Positions 11,876 to 22,624 of a stretch of 64,000 bases of DNA are shown here, piece after piece (within the stretch, counting starts at the first letter, position 1; the number at the start of each line of letters is the position of its first letter). Origin of the DNA: Leptobrachium leishanense (Eukaryota; Chordata; Amphibia; Anura; Megophryidae); assembly GCA_009667805.1 (NCBI GenBank), contig CM019064.1, positions 269,619,662 through 269,683,661 on the forward strand, read 5' to 3'. A model generated the notes under the pieces. That model did not search any database. It was not told where the DNA came from and was given only the letters and a program-made list of their open reading frames with translations. A program made the position numbers and the translations under genes.

Positions 11876-12174
11876 TAGGGATGTGCGTTTCGGGTTTTGG
11901 AATTTCGTAATTTTCACGAAATTTCCCGATTCGTGCATTCGGATTCGCCCGATTTTTCCAAAAATTTTCGCATCTGAAAATGGCAGATCCGAACAAATTT
12001 CCGAGCCGAAGCTAAAACTTTTCGGAATTTTCGAATGGACTAGAAATGTGTAAAATCAAAATTCATTTTCGTTCCATTCGTGATTTCGGCTCCATTCCTG
12101 ATTTCGCTTCCATTTCAGACAATTTTGGACAATTTTATATTGCTGATTCTGTAATTTTGTATCATTCCCATCTC

Positions 12175-13030
12175 AATGTATCCTTCCCAGGAAACCAGAG
12201 AAATCTCAATGTATCCTTCTTGTAAAACCTGAGAAATCTCAATGTATCCTTCTTGTAAAACATGAGAAATCTCAATGTATCCTTCCCGGGAAACCAGAGA
12301 AATCTCAATGTATCCTTACCGGGAAGGCTAGGGTCAGACTAACGCATTTTTCACGTTGTCCGTGAAAATGTGCGTTCGAAGAATGGACGTATTTTTTCAC
12401 GGAATACGCAATAGCGGTCATACTATGCGCAGTTTCATCCGTGATTTTGTACGGATCATCAATAAAACACTTCTTGCATCTGGACGTTATGTTGGCTGGA
12501 CATTAGCAGCGTCTGACATCTCCTAATCACGCAAACACGCCGCTAGCGGACGCAGCGCACTCTGTACGTCAGTACTAGTGGTTTAACGTTCTCGAAAAAA
12601 TGCGTTCATTTTCCACTTGCGTTGCGCAGCCGGACTTTTGTGCGACCGTACTTCGTATATTGGCCGTCATTGCCCGGCATCTGCTGCTAGCACGGCCGTG
12701 ATTAGTGCGCCAGAACGCGCGTTCGCACTGCCTCAGTCTGACCCTAGCCGAAACCAGAGAAATCTCAATGTATCCTTCCCGGGAAACCAGAGAAATCTCA
12801 ATGTATCCTTCTTGTAAAACATGGGAAATCTCCATGTATCCTTCTTGTAAAACATGGGAAATCTCCATGTATCCTTCTTGTAAAACATGGGAAATCTCAA
12901 TGTATCCTTCTTGTAAAACATGAGAAATCTCAATGTATCCTTCCCAGGAAACCAGAGAAATCTCAATGTATCCTTCTTGTAAAACATGGGAAATCTCAAT
13001 GCATCCTTCTTGTAAAACATACGATAACTC
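12175..13030. repeat. 30-bp minisatellite, split by a MITE
   Basis: Units close to AATCTCAATGTATCCTTCCC plus GGAAACCAGAG, with a second variant CTTGTAAAACATGGG, repeat at 12175-12325 and 12750-13030. The long open frame 12575-13036 (minus) is an artefact of the 30-bp, in-frame period. The unit resembles dispersed-repeat text at 54431-54462 read in reverse. Confidence 0.93.
12326..12749. mobile_element. Harbinger-like MITE
   Basis: Terminal inverted repeats GGCTAGGGTCAGACT and AGTCTGACCCTAGCC with a perfect 3-bp duplication GAA (12323-12325 and 12750-12752) inside the minisatellite. Relatives at 25002-25428, 40953-41391, 41691-42113, 52634-53082, 53718-54049 and 54683-55019, some flanked by TTA. 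Three-base duplications and this end type suggest PIF/Harbinger. No transposase. Confidence 0.8.
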
Positions 13031-13296
13031 TGCCATTGAGATTTCTTATCGACAGAATTATCGTATCAACAGAAATATCGGATCCGAAAAACCATTAGTT
13101 TACGTCAAAACGAATAGACACTTTGAAACGAGGAGAACAGATATTCCGAAAAACACGAAAATTTCACGAAAAAAAGTCGATACGAAAAACAAACCGAAAC
13201 GGAAATCGGCTGAAACGAGCCGAAACGAAAATTTACAAAATCCGTACGAACCGAATCGAACCGAAAAAAAAATCCGTGCACAAGTCTACAATACTG

Positions 13297-13430
13297 TGCT
13301 TGAGCTGGTTTGTTTAGGGGACAGGAGCCACACCAGGCCAGAAATTCTGTCAGCTCTGCAGGGGCAGGTGCAGAGATGGTTAACACCACGCCAGCTTCAG
13401 CTGGGAATGGTCGTCTGTAATAATGGCAGC
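13297..13430 (+). pseudogene. hAT transposase copy A, short middle segment
   Basis: A 134-bp stretch of transposase between two hAT insertions, colinear with 46938-47070 of copy B. It encodes the linker toward the second catalytic Asp (region RHTRPEILSALQG ... MVVCNNGS). The Asp seen in copy B (ICDNGSN) is Asn in this copy. That change alone would be expected to inactivate a hAT transposase. Confidence 0.8.
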
Positions 13431-14224
13431 CAGGGCCGGTGCAAGCATTTTTGTCTACTCAGGCGAAGGTGCGTTTTGGTGCCCCCCCCATCCCTACCAT
13501 GCCATGTCAATCAGCATTGAGATGCATAATAATCTCTAAAACATACCAAGAAAATAAGTTGTCATTTGCGCTCACCCCCAGGCATGTACTGGCCATAGGG
13601 ACTACAGGGAGATTCCCGGTGGGCCGATGGCTCTGTGGGCCAGTGTGAATGCTGGTTCACCGCGTGGCTCGCGCTGCCCTTAATGGGTGAGGTGAGAACT
13701 TCCACACTGCAAAACAGACGCAGTCTCATATTGCGGCCACTGTGCCGGTGAGACCCTCTGCGCATCCGCCTCACCTTAAGGCATGGTGCACACTTGACCT
13801 CAGTGCCACTGCGGTGCTTTACCCAATCGCTCTGCAGCAACTCCAGTATCTGTAGAGCGATTGGTTGAGCGATCCAGTTGGATTATATACTATATTTGTG
13901 CGTATTTGCATAATTAAATTGGGCCGGTCTGGATGACATCCAGGGCTGATTTTCTGTCCCAGTCCAGCCCTGCTCACCCCTGTAGCTCCATGTTAAACAA
14001 AACACAGAGGTTTTGGTTTATTTGAATGGTCATTAAAGTGTAAGCTCTTCTGCCGTATCACGACACCTCTGGGTCAGGCTAGTCCTTCCTAATGAAACCA
14101 AAAGCTGCTTTCTAAGCAACCACATGTCCTCATGCGGCTTCTCAGCCATGAGAGAAACTGGTGGGTTTTATTTATACCCTCACCAGGAGCAATTCAGGTT
14201 TAGAAGATACGTCTACCTTATTGA

Positions 14225-14490
14225 TGTACTTATACACACTGCAAATTACAGAGCTCACTTCAATAAACCTTCCAGTAATGTGCAGTGTGTAAAAGCGTAT
14301 CACAGAGCTCCACAGCAATAAAACTCATAGTAATGTGCAGAGTGTATGAGCGTATCACAGAGCTCCACAGCAATAAAACTCACAGTAATGTGCGGTGTGT
14401 ATGAGCGTATCACAGAATCCACAGCAATAAAACTCACAGTAATGTGCAGTGTGAATGAGTGTATAACAGAGCTCCACAGCAATAAAAAAA
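14225..14490. repeat. About 58-bp tandem repeat
   Basis: About four units containing GTAATGTGCAGTGTGTATGA, then GCGTATCACAGAGCTCCACA and GCAATAAAACTCA. The reverse complement of the same unit is tandemly repeated in a different hAT element at 28725-28905. Confidence 0.88.
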
Positions 14491-14509
14491 GGTAATGTAC
14501 CAATATCAG

Positions 14510-15330
14510 TTTATTCAAACCCCCTGCATATCATTTTACACCCCAGTACATGATTTTACACCCACCAGCATAGCAATTTACACCCCCAGTAAATCAGTTT
14601 ACAGCCCCAGACCCAGTATATCAATTTACAGCCCCCCCAGTATATCTATTTACGGCCCCAGACCCAGTATATCAATTTACAGCCCCCAGACCCAGTATAT
14701 CAATTTACAGCCCCCAGTATATAGCAATTTACAGCCCCCCAATAAATCTATTTACAGCCCCCCAGTAAATCTATTTACAGCCCCCAGACTCAGTATATCT
14801 ATTTACAGCCCCCAGACCAGTATTTCAATTTACAGCCCCCCAGTATATCTATTTACAGCCCCCAGACCCAGTATATCCATTTACAGCCCCCAGACCCAGT
14901 ATATCAATTTACAGCCCCCAGACCCAGTATATCCATTTACAGCCCCCAGACCCAGTATAGCAATTTACAGCCCCCCCAGTATATCTATTTACAGCCCCAG
15001 ACCCAGTATTTCAATTTACAGCCCCCCCAGTATATCTATTTACAGCCCCCAGACCCAGTATATCCATTTACAGCCCCCAGACCCAGTATAGCAATTTACA
15101 GCCCCCCCAGTATATCTATTTACAGCCCCCAGACCCAGTATTTCAATTTACAGCCCCCCAGTATATCTATTTACAGCCCCCAGACCCAGTATATCATTTA
15201 CAGCCCCCAGTCCCAGTATAGCAATTTACAGCCCCCCCAGTATAGCAATTTACAGCCCCCCAGTATAGCAATTTACAGCCCCCAGACCCAGTGCAGCAAT
15301 TTAAAGCCCCCCCAGTATATTAATCTACAC
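14510..15330. repeat. 27- to 30-bp minisatellite
   Basis: Units close to CAGTATATCTATTTACAGCC followed by CCCCAGACC, with length variants and ATAGCAATT / ATTTCAATT alternatives, repeated about 28 times. The plus-strand frame 14495-15091 simply translates it (YISIYSPP-type repeats) and is not a gene. Confidence 0.95.
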
Positions 15331-15648
15331 CCCCCTCCCATTAGTTTATTCACACCTGGTAATAAATCTCCTCTCTGCCTCGGTCCTCCATCGCAGCAGA
15401 GTGAAAGCACGCGGGCTGGTGGCTCCTCCTGCAGTTGTTTTCCTGGGCTATGTGGATCACGTGTGGGGGCGGTGCCAAATTACACAGTGTGCCTGCTCGT
15501 GTTAAGAACGTGGGATGGGACTGAGACAGGCACACACACTGCAGCGCCGCCGCAAATCTGATTTTTCCGCCCCTCAAACTGGCAGCAGGCCAGGATAGTA
15601 AGGCGGCCGCCTGTGCCGCCTTACATTAGCGCCGGCCCTGATGGCAGC

Positions 15649-17096
15649 AACCTTCTCTCCGCCCTACGCCAGGGTAAGTTGTTGCATGCCTAGCACACGT
15701 CGTAAATCTGGTGGTACAGCGTTTCCTAACCAGGTACCCAGGGCTGGCAGAACTTCTCAGCCAGGCCAGAAAAGTCTGCAGCCACTTCAGACGGTCATTC
15801 CCAGCAAGCTTTCGCCTGGCAGAAATTCAAAAAGAATTCCACCTTACCACAAACCGTCTGATCTGTGACATGCCCACCAGGTGGAACTCGACATTAGCAA
15901 TGTTGCACAAGTAGCAGAGGGCCATTAATGAGTACCTGTGTGAGTATGGCACAAGGAAAGGTTCAGGTCAACTTGGGTTCCCCCCCCCCGCAGTGGCTGA
16001 TGATCAAGGATGCATGCACTGTACTGTCACCATTTGATGAGGCAACGAGGATGGTGAGCAGGGACAGTGCATGCATCAGTGACACAATTCCTTTAGTGTT
16101 CCTGCTGGAGCACACTCTGTGGGGAATTATAGATGTGGCTCTAGAGGCAGAGCAGCGGGAGGAAGAGGAGGCCTTCCCTAGCTCTGAAGGCCCCAGTTTT
16201 TCCGCAGACAGCATTCCAGCGGGTCCTCCTCAGATCAGACAGGAGGAGGATGAGGAGGAGGAATATTTGAGTAGTGGGGGCATTGAAGGTGGGGATTTCT
16301 CAAGGGAGGGTTTTGTGTGCCCAGAAACACAAGGACTAGTACGTGGCTGGGAGGAGAAAGTGCACAATGGGGTCATCCTCCTCATTGACCAGGAAGACTC
16401 GGAAGCTAATGCCACCTCCAACCTATGCTACATGGGCTCCCTTATTATGAAAAGCCTGCTAAAGGACCCTAGGATTCGTGCTATCAAGGAGAGGGATCAT
16501 TACTGGTTGGCAACCCTTCTTGATCCACGATACAAGGGTAAAGTTGCAGAGCTCATCCTGCCCGCACAGAGGGAACACAGGATGAAACAACTTGAGGACG
16601 TTCTAAAGCGACACTTGTGTAACACCTTTCCAGGCACTGGTAGGTTACCAAGTGATGACACAGGTGATCCTGAGGCTGCAGTTGATCAGAGGAAGAGTGG
16701 TGAAGGGGGCCGCTTGACTAATGCCTTTTGCAATTTCTTTAGTCCACGAAGCCCAGGGATGTCAAATGTAGGAACCCATTGCCAGCGTCTTCATCATATG
16801 GTGCAGGACTACCTAGGGGCAAGGGCAGACCTGGATACCTTTCCAGCAGATGATCCACTGGCTTACTGGGTGTTGAGATTGGATCACTGGCCAGAACTTA
16901 GCCAATATGCTATGCAGCTACTAGGTTGCCCTTCATCCAGCGTGCTTTCTGAAAGGACGTTCAGTGCCGCTGGAGGTTTTGTCACAGACAAAAGAGTGCG
17001 TCTGTCCACCAACTCTGTAGACCGGCTGACATTTATAAAATTGAATCAGTCCTGGATCAGCAGCTATCAATCCGCTGATGCTGATGTAACGGAATA
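15649..17096 (+). pseudogene. hAT transposase copy A, C-terminal half
   Basis: This resumes with LNLVVQRFLTRYPG-like text (frame-broken), then MPTRWNSTLAML (about 15870). An open frame at 15928-17097 of 389 residues is the longest intact transposase piece in the window. It has LLEHTLWGIIDVALE, an acidic insert, HYWLATLLDPRYKGKV (about 16500), then the C-terminal hAT dimerisation domain: LSQYAMQLLGCPSSSVLSERTFSAAGG with the catalytic-type Glu in LSERTF, ending DRLTFIKLNQSW. The stop is TAG at 17095. The segment is intact but orphaned from its N terminus. Confidence 0.9.
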
Positions 17097-17992
17097 GATC
17101 GGGGATGTCGTCTGCATTCACAAAACCTCCAGCACTGATCTCTTCCACAATACCACAAAAGGGTTACGGTGTGAATGCACTTGCTGCCATGAAAGGCACA
17201 ATATTTGGCTGCACTGACGCCTGTGCCACATTTATATAATTTTAATTTTTTGAACCGCAGGGTCCAACCCTGCACTCTTCCACAATACCACAAAAGGGTT
17301 ACTGTATGATGGCACTTGCTGGCCTGGCACCAAAAGCACAATATCTGGGTGCACTGTCACTGACGCCTGTACCAGATTCATATCCTCAGAGGGTTACTGT
17401 GTGACGGCACTGTTGCCGACGCTAAAGGCCCAATTTTAAAGCACCTATTGTTACTTTCATCCAAAGCCTGCATAAGTTTCACCATAATTTAGCCAAAAAC
17501 TCACAAAACTTTTTCTGCGCGTCCTAAAATTTCTTTTCATACAGGCTGCCGCCCCAAGCAGTTGTTTATGAATAGATTAAAGGAAAAGCATTTACCATCA
17601 TTTGAAACGTCATTTTTTTGTTTTTAAATGTTTCTATACATCCTAGAAATCTGCCACTTCACGGGCAGGTCATGGGGACCTCCTAGGCACGATATTTGAA
17701 GGAATTTTTGTTTTTATTTTTAACCCTTATTTCATGGAAAACTCACTGTCCCTTTAAAAACTTTTTTTTTTAACTTTTTGTCCTTGTTTCCTTTCCCCCA
17801 GGGCACTACCCGGACCCCCATACACCTTTTATGGCAAATATCTTGCATATATGCCCTCTTGGAGGGCACTCTAAAAATCCAATTTTGAGTCCCATTGACT
17901 TGTATTGAGTTCGTGTTTGAGTTCGAATTCAAACTTTTGAAAAGTTTGAGTTCGAATGCGAACCGAACTCGGGGGTGTTCGGCTCATCCCTA
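17097..17992 (+). other. 3' non-coding end of hAT copy A
   Basis: Non-coding DNA from the stop codon to the terminal repeat. It contains two or three diverged copies of CTTCCACAATACCACAAAAG with GGCACTTGCTG. The last 500 bp (from GCCGCCCCAAGCAGTTG, about 17550) is shared with copy B (48860-49303) and with copy C (42420-42872), so this end is the conserved cis part of the family. Confidence 0.85.
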
Positions 17993-18000
17993 GTCCCAGG

Positions 18001-18129
18001 CATCTTATAGTGCCTCCCGTATTTTCCTTGTATCATGGAAAAGTGATGGAAGAGTAATACAGGTTCAAATGTTTGCAGTTGTAAATGCATTACTAAATGT
18101 CTCCAGGTTAGTACATGGACGATCAGTTT
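18001..18129. other. Short flank
   Basis: Sequence between hAT copy A and the next MITE; nothing recognised. Confidence 0.5.
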
Positions 18130-18299
18130 TATTCACTAAAGGTGAAACTCAGGAGAGCTGGCAGGAGAAGTAAAAATTCTAGGTCAAAATAGCCAAACCA
18201 GAAAAATTCTCCCATTTATCTCAATTTCCAAATCAGCTATTTGGTCTAGATTGTTCTCTTCTCCTGCCAATTCTCCTGCGTTTCACCTTATAGTGAATA
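18130..18299. mobile_element. Foldback MITE (variant ends)
   Basis: Inverted ends TATTCACTAAAGGTGAAA and TTTCACCTTATAGTGAATA with internal CTAGGTCAAAATAGCC / GCTATTTGGTCTAGA arms. It is related to the CAGGGTTATTCAGAGAG MITE, but its terminal words differ. Confidence 0.75.
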
Positions 18300-18723
18300 G
18301 ACCTGTTATATCTACGTTTTTTAGAATAAATGCTGAAATGATACTCCTCTCAAACAATACTCAGTATTTGATTCTTTGCGCACAATTTATATGCACATCA
18401 TTAAAGCATACTAATGTCTCTTACACTTATAATACACCTTTTATGTTTGGTTTTCCATGACTGGTGCCTGAAGTTATTAGTTTCCATGTTTGCTGCAGGC
18501 AATTCTGAGGTCAAATCCCAAATAACGAAACTAGACATTAATCATTGCCACAGAACATAATTAATCACACTTACTCTGTATGAAAATATGTTTTTTCAAG
18601 AAAATATGATTGGCATGGCTTCAGTAATTCGTTTTTTCTGTTTAGGTTTTGTTTATGCCGCTCTAAAGCTGACAAGAAAATAGGATATTTGAATGACTCA
18701 CCAAGGTCTACTTATAAAACATG

Positions 18724-19379
18724 TAGGGCCCTATTCCAATCTTCACGCAGACATTTGCGCGGGCGCAAAAAAACATTAACGCGAGGGGTAAAACCCTTTG
18801 CGCTGAACTTCATATTACATTGTCGGCGCAACAAACGAACGTAATCGTCTACCGCGGGTGAACCTCCGTGAACCCTGTGTGAGCGTACTTTACTGCGCAA
18901 TTACTGCGTAATTTTAGCAACTCCTAAAAGCTGGTGTTAATGGCAAATTCTATCAACCTGGCCAAAACCAAATACACCAGCCCAAAAAAAAAAAAAGCAA
19001 CCAAGTCTAGTTACACATTCTACTCATAACAAACCAATAAATTTGAGAAGTTGTATGTGCATTTACAGTATTATTGCTGCAGCATATATGCTCAGATTGA
19101 CTTTGACAGGTGCAAAAACATAACGTGAGATAATTGTGGTTCTTAATTCTGATTGGTTGAAACGTGTGAAAAACAGTCCGCACACTGATTTCTGCGTGCA
19201 ACGTTACTGCGCGCGCATTTGTGCGCGTCCGTTTAACGCGCGTTACTGCTCGACTGATGAAAAAATGCGCGAGGATTGTAATTCCAGCGTTGATTTCCGC
19301 ACGTTAACGTTTAACACTTGCTGCACAAATTCTCGCGGTACGCATGCGTTTTTGCGTGAAGAATGTAATTTGGCCCTTA
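18724..19379. mobile_element. MITE with TAGGGCCCTATT ends
   Basis: Left end TAGGGCCCTATTCCAATCTT and right end AATGTAATTTGGCCCTTA are inverted copies; both continue into CTTCACGCA / TGCGTGAAG. The interior is rich in GCGC words and inverted GTTAACG / CGTTAAC text. No open frame with a domain. The probable duplication is only TA, so the superfamily is left open. Confidence 0.7.
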
Positions 19380-19735
19380 GTGTAAGGGAAACCATTGTGT
19401 TATACACTGTATATTAGCCTTGCGTGTTCATTTTCGTATATTATTGGACCAAATTTTAGTTAATTTGTTAGAAATATAAATAAGCAAAAGGGGAAAACTC
19501 AGTGAACGAACAAAAAAAAAAACCTCATGGCAATGATTTTTAAATTAAAACCATTTTGGTTGTGGAAGTGCATGCAATTATAGGGCTATATTCTATAGTT
19601 GTAGATAAGCTAACTACAGGAAAAGTTACATGTAACATCTCCTGTAGTTATCAACAGGAAATGCCATTCCATTCAAGCTGCAAGCTTAGCTTGCCACTCG
19701 GCTGTAGCGTTTCTTTGCATGAGGTTATTGTACAT
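19380..19735. other. No gene recognised
   Basis: AT-rich DNA between a MITE and the Gmr1-like element; nothing supported. Confidence 0.5.
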
Positions 19736-20223
19736 TGTGACAGAGTGCATGGGTTGGGTAACAAGACGTCTGAGGGAAGGAATTTAGGACCCAGACTCTT
19801 GCATGGCCTCTATCCTCTCACACACTTGTTTCCAATTAACCAATTAAGCCACAGGTAAATTCCCAGGCTGCTGACTGCTGGACAGAAGTGTGTTTAATCA
19901 GACTGCTCGGAGCAGGGCGTGGAGCAGTAGCACTTCTAAAGAGATGCTGTGTTTTTTTTTCTTTTGTTCATTAGATTATGGTTTCAAGATAGCTAGGAGT
20001 GCTGGATGTATAGTTAGCACTCTCATTTGAGTTAGGTTTTCTTTTGTAGTTTTTTGCTGAATCACCTGCAATAGTGATTCCAAAGCCAAATCTACTGTTT
20101 GCTTCTGTATGCTGGAATAAAAGGCCTCCCATTTGCACAAGTTGCAAGTCTGCAGCTGTTTCTACCCTAGAGGACCGTGTTGTTTGGCTGGAACCAAGGA
20201 TCCAGAGCGGTTGCTATACTACA
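19736..20223 (+). repeat. 5' LTR of the Gmr1-like element
   Basis: Begins TGTGACAGAG and ends GCTATACTACA. It matches 24405-24872 over almost all its length, apart from a T-rich insertion near 19955. A polyadenylation-type AATAAA lies at about 20117. The internal region begins directly with TTTGGTGGAGG, where the primer binding site would be expected; I do not assign a tRNA. Confidence 0.88.
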
Positions 20224-20328
20224 TTTGGTGGAGGATGCGGGCACAACACTGAAAGGTCTGTGGGTTTAAAAGTTTTTCTCTGGAAACTGCTGATAAAATA
20301 ATTTACTGTGAAGTTGTTTGCATGAAAG

Positions 20329-21056
20329 ATGGAGGATCTGGTGAAGGCCTTGGTGCAGGCTACTGCAGTCCAACAGGAGACTAACCACTTGCTGGCTGCC
20401 CAGGTTGGCAGTATACTGGAGGCTCAGCGGGAAGACAGAGCCACACTAACAAATGTCCTGCAACATGTACTGTCGCCTTCTGCTGTTACCCAAACAAGGT
20501 ATAATGGACAACGTATTAAATAAATGACTTTATGTATAAGATGAGTCAGATGATGTGCAGGCATCCCTCACCACCTTTGAAAGGGTTGCTACTAGAGAGA
20601 TGTGGCCAGAGAAACAATGAGCAGGGCTACTACTAGCCACATGTCTGTGTGAAGAAGCCCAGAATGCCTATGAGGATTTGTCTCACAGCCAGGCCCAGGA
20701 TTATGACTGGCTGAAGAATGAAATTCTAACTCGCCTTGGGGTTACACCAGCACTTTGGGTTCAATAAATGGATTTATGAGGGGAGTAAAGCTCCGCGAAT
20801 GCAGATGTATGACTTGCTGAGACTGGCTCAGAAATGGTTACAGCCTGAGCATAACTCCGCTACTAGAGTCATGGAGATCATAGTAATGGATCGCTACCTC
20901 AGTAGTCTGCCATCAGGACTTCGGCAGTGGGTCGGTCAAGGAGACCCTAAAGACCCTGAGCAAATCATGTGTTTGATTGAGAGATATTTGACTGCTAAAG
21001 ACTTGCAAAGCAATGATCCTCAACCTAATTCAAGGCAACCTAACAGGAGAAGTTAA
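20329..21056 (+). pseudogene. gag of Gmr1-like element with SCAN-like capsid
   Basis: The ATG at 20329 begins MEDLVKALVQATAVQQ, a short coiled N terminus. After a stop at 20521 the frame resumes with LTTFERVATREMW and NAYEDLSHSQAQDYD, the usual capsid N-lobe text of this group. The open frame 20736-21056 carries the block WLQPEHNSATRVMEI, DRYLSSLPSGLRQWV and LIERYL. This matches the vertebrate SCAN domain pattern (WLRPE...ILELLVLEQFL..LP..L..WV). SCAN is thought to derive from Gmr1-like gag. LTR context shows this is the retroelement itself and not a host zinc-finger gene. Confidence 0.82.
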
Positions 21057-21162
21057 CTAAATGTCCCAGCAGGGGGACGGAGTCCTGTACAGAGGTTGGA
21101 GCATGATGAGAGATGGCTTCCCAGATTTTCACCCCAGATTCCAGGACAAAATGAAAGACAAG

Positions 21163-21204
21163 GTGCTTTAAGTGTCAAGAACTTGGACATTTTGCACGTA
21201 ACTG
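21163..21204 (+). pseudogene. Gag CCHC zinc knuckle
   Basis: Reads CFKCQELGHFARNC, an exact CX2CX4HX4C nucleocapsid knuckle, in a frame different from the capsid block. It supports gag identity and marks a frameshift between capsid and nucleocapsid. Confidence 0.85.
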
Positions 21205-21269
21205 TCCTCAGATTGAAGAACCCATGGAGTGCAGTATGGGAACCAGGGACAGGCAAAATACAGTATTGA

Positions 21270-21700
21270 CCTGCACCCAGCTGTCTGGAGTGACTATCTT
21301 TAGCAATTATTTAAGGGCTGTGCGGGTTGAAGGTACAGAAGTACAAGCTCACCTCTCATTGACTCTGGAAGCGAGGTTAAGTTGGGAAAAAGGATTTGCT
21401 TACACCTGACATTTTGGATACAATGCAATTGCTTGATATTATATGTGTACATGGTGACACTCGCTCGTACCCCACAGCTGAAGTTGACATTTCTATCACT
21501 GATATTGGAACGGTTAAATGTAGGGTGGGTGAAGTGCCTGTTTTGCCACATGTGGTGATAGGCGCAGAGACTTTCCTTATTTTTTCCACATGGAACAGAT
21601 CACTAAAGAGTAAGGAGGTACTGGGTGGGAGTAACATTTTCCTTTTTCTGATGTTGATTTGGAGACTGACAGTGAAAAAGAGTTACCGTTCGTTTGTATA
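21270..21700 (+). pseudogene. Gypsy-type aspartic protease
   Basis: The frame near 21358 reads SLIDSGSEVKL, containing the retroviral-type active site DSG, followed in the 21396-21701 frame by DISITDIGTVKCRVGE and a hydrophobic VVIGAETFLIF flap-like region. A frameshift (extra G near 21378) separates the halves. The position between the knuckle and integrase fits the element. Confidence 0.7.
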
Positions 21701-21829
21701 GGTAATGAGGCAGAACCCTCTGTAAGCATTGATGCTCCTGTATGAGATGTACAGTTTCAGGATCTAGAGATTAGTCCTGGTAACTTCCATACTGCCCAGT
21801 GGGAAGAGTTTATCAGCTGGTCATGAAAA

Positions 21830-22624
21830 CATACAGATGATGGACATTTTCACAGATTCTAATAACTCTTTGTGTTTTCCATATTTCAAAACAAAACATA
21901 AATTGCTTTATAGGGTAGAAAAAAAGGGTATTGAAGAGGTGGAGCAGTTGTTGGTTCCCAAACCACACAGAAATATAATCTTTAAGCTTGCTCATAGTCA
22001 TGTGTTGGGGGGCATCTTGGGATGGAGAAAACCAAAGAGAAATTACTGGCAAGGTTTTATTGGCCAGGTATTTTTGTAGAAATAGATTCTGTAAATCATG
22101 TCCAAAATGTCAGCAGAAAGCACCATATAAAGGTTTTCGTAACCCTCTAATTCCGCTACCCATTATAGAAATTCCTTTTGAACGAATTGCGAGGGATTTA
22201 GTAGGGTCATTACCTAAATTCGCTAGGGGGCATCAATATATCTTAGTTATACTTGATTATGCCACCCTGAAGCAATACCGTTATGTAACTCCTCATCCAA
22301 AAATATCACTAAAGAGTTAATGATGATGTTTAGCAGGGTGGGCATACCAAAGGAAATCCTTACCGACCATGGGACCACTTTTATGTCATCCATAATGAAG
22401 GAATTATGTAAACTCTTGAAAATTAAGTAGTTGAGAACATCGGTTCACCACCCCCAGACTGATGGTCTGGTTGAAAGGGTAAATAAAACACTTAAGTTCA
22501 TGTTGCGAAAAACGATAAAGATGGTAAAAATTGGGATTGTTTACTGCCGTATCTTATGTTCTCCATTAGAGAAGTACCTCAGTCTTCCACAGAGTTCTCA
22601 CCCTTTGATTTGTTATATGGTAGA
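21830..22624 (+). pseudogene. Integrase of Gmr1-like element, upstream of reverse transcriptase
   Basis: An HHCC zinc-binding domain (LAHSHVLGG ... CKSCPKCQ, about 21985-22125) is followed by the catalytic core: RIARDLVGSLP (first Asp, about 22195), ILTDHGTTF (second Asp, about 22360) and HHPQTDGLVERVNKTLK (Glu, about 22480). This is a standard DDE integrase. Frameshifts occur near 22080 and 22310 and a stop near 22430. The frame is then interrupted by the solo LTR after DLLYG. Confidence 0.85.

Larger units (their letters stand above)
11876..13288. mobile_element. Non-autonomous hAT element, TAGGGATGTGC type
   Basis: Ends TAGGGATGTGCG and CGTGCACAAGTCTA (right end degraded) are flanked by an 8-bp duplication CCATACTG (11868-11875) / CAATACTG (13289-13296). 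Removing it rejoins the transposase as seen in copy B at 46927. Its ends are rich in TTTCG / CGAAA words. The core is a 30-bp minisatellite, itself interrupted by a Harbinger-like MITE (12326-12749). No coding capacity. Confidence 0.88.
13431..15640. mobile_element. Non-autonomous hAT element, CAGGGCCGG type
   Basis: Ends CAGGGCCGGTGC and GCGCCGGCCCTG with a perfect 8-bp duplication ATGGCAGC (13423-13430 and 15641-15648); copy B has a single ATGGCAGC at this site (47062-47069). The element carries two separate tandem arrays and text related to the foldback at 6382-7640. Similar ends delimit 43859-45088. The open frames inside are repeat artefacts. Confidence 0.92.
6176..17992 (+). mobile_element. 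Autonomous-type hAT transposon, copy A
   Basis: Ends are TAGGGATGAGC and GCTCATCCCTA, flanked by a perfect 8-bp target duplication GTCCCAGG (6168-6175 and 17993-18000). It encodes a degraded BED-finger hAT transposase running 8291-17096. The element is 11.8 kb only because of nested insertions at 6382-7640, about 8619-10562, 11876-13288 and 13431-15640. The 5' subterminal region holds tandem repeats and CACTATATAAGG, a TATA-like string at about 7727. Copy B (38852-49303) is a close relative; copy C (39302-42872) shares the ends but has no transposase. Confidence 0.92.

Noticed and set aside
12175..13030. CRISPR array
   Set aside because: Units are head-to-tail minisatellite copies with no unique spacers, in a eukaryotic transposon context. 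The same applies to the arrays at 3541, 14510, 36775 and 43935.
12575..13036. Repeat protein with EISHVLQEGY-like units
   Set aside because: The 30-bp period is a multiple of three, so open frames arise on both strands; no gene signals.
14495..15091. Pro/Tyr/Ser-rich repeat protein
   Set aside because: Direct translation of the 27-30 bp minisatellite inside a hAT element.
20736..21056. Host SCAN-domain zinc-finger gene
   Set aside because: LTRs flank it, and protease, integrase and reverse transcriptase follow; it is retroelement gag.
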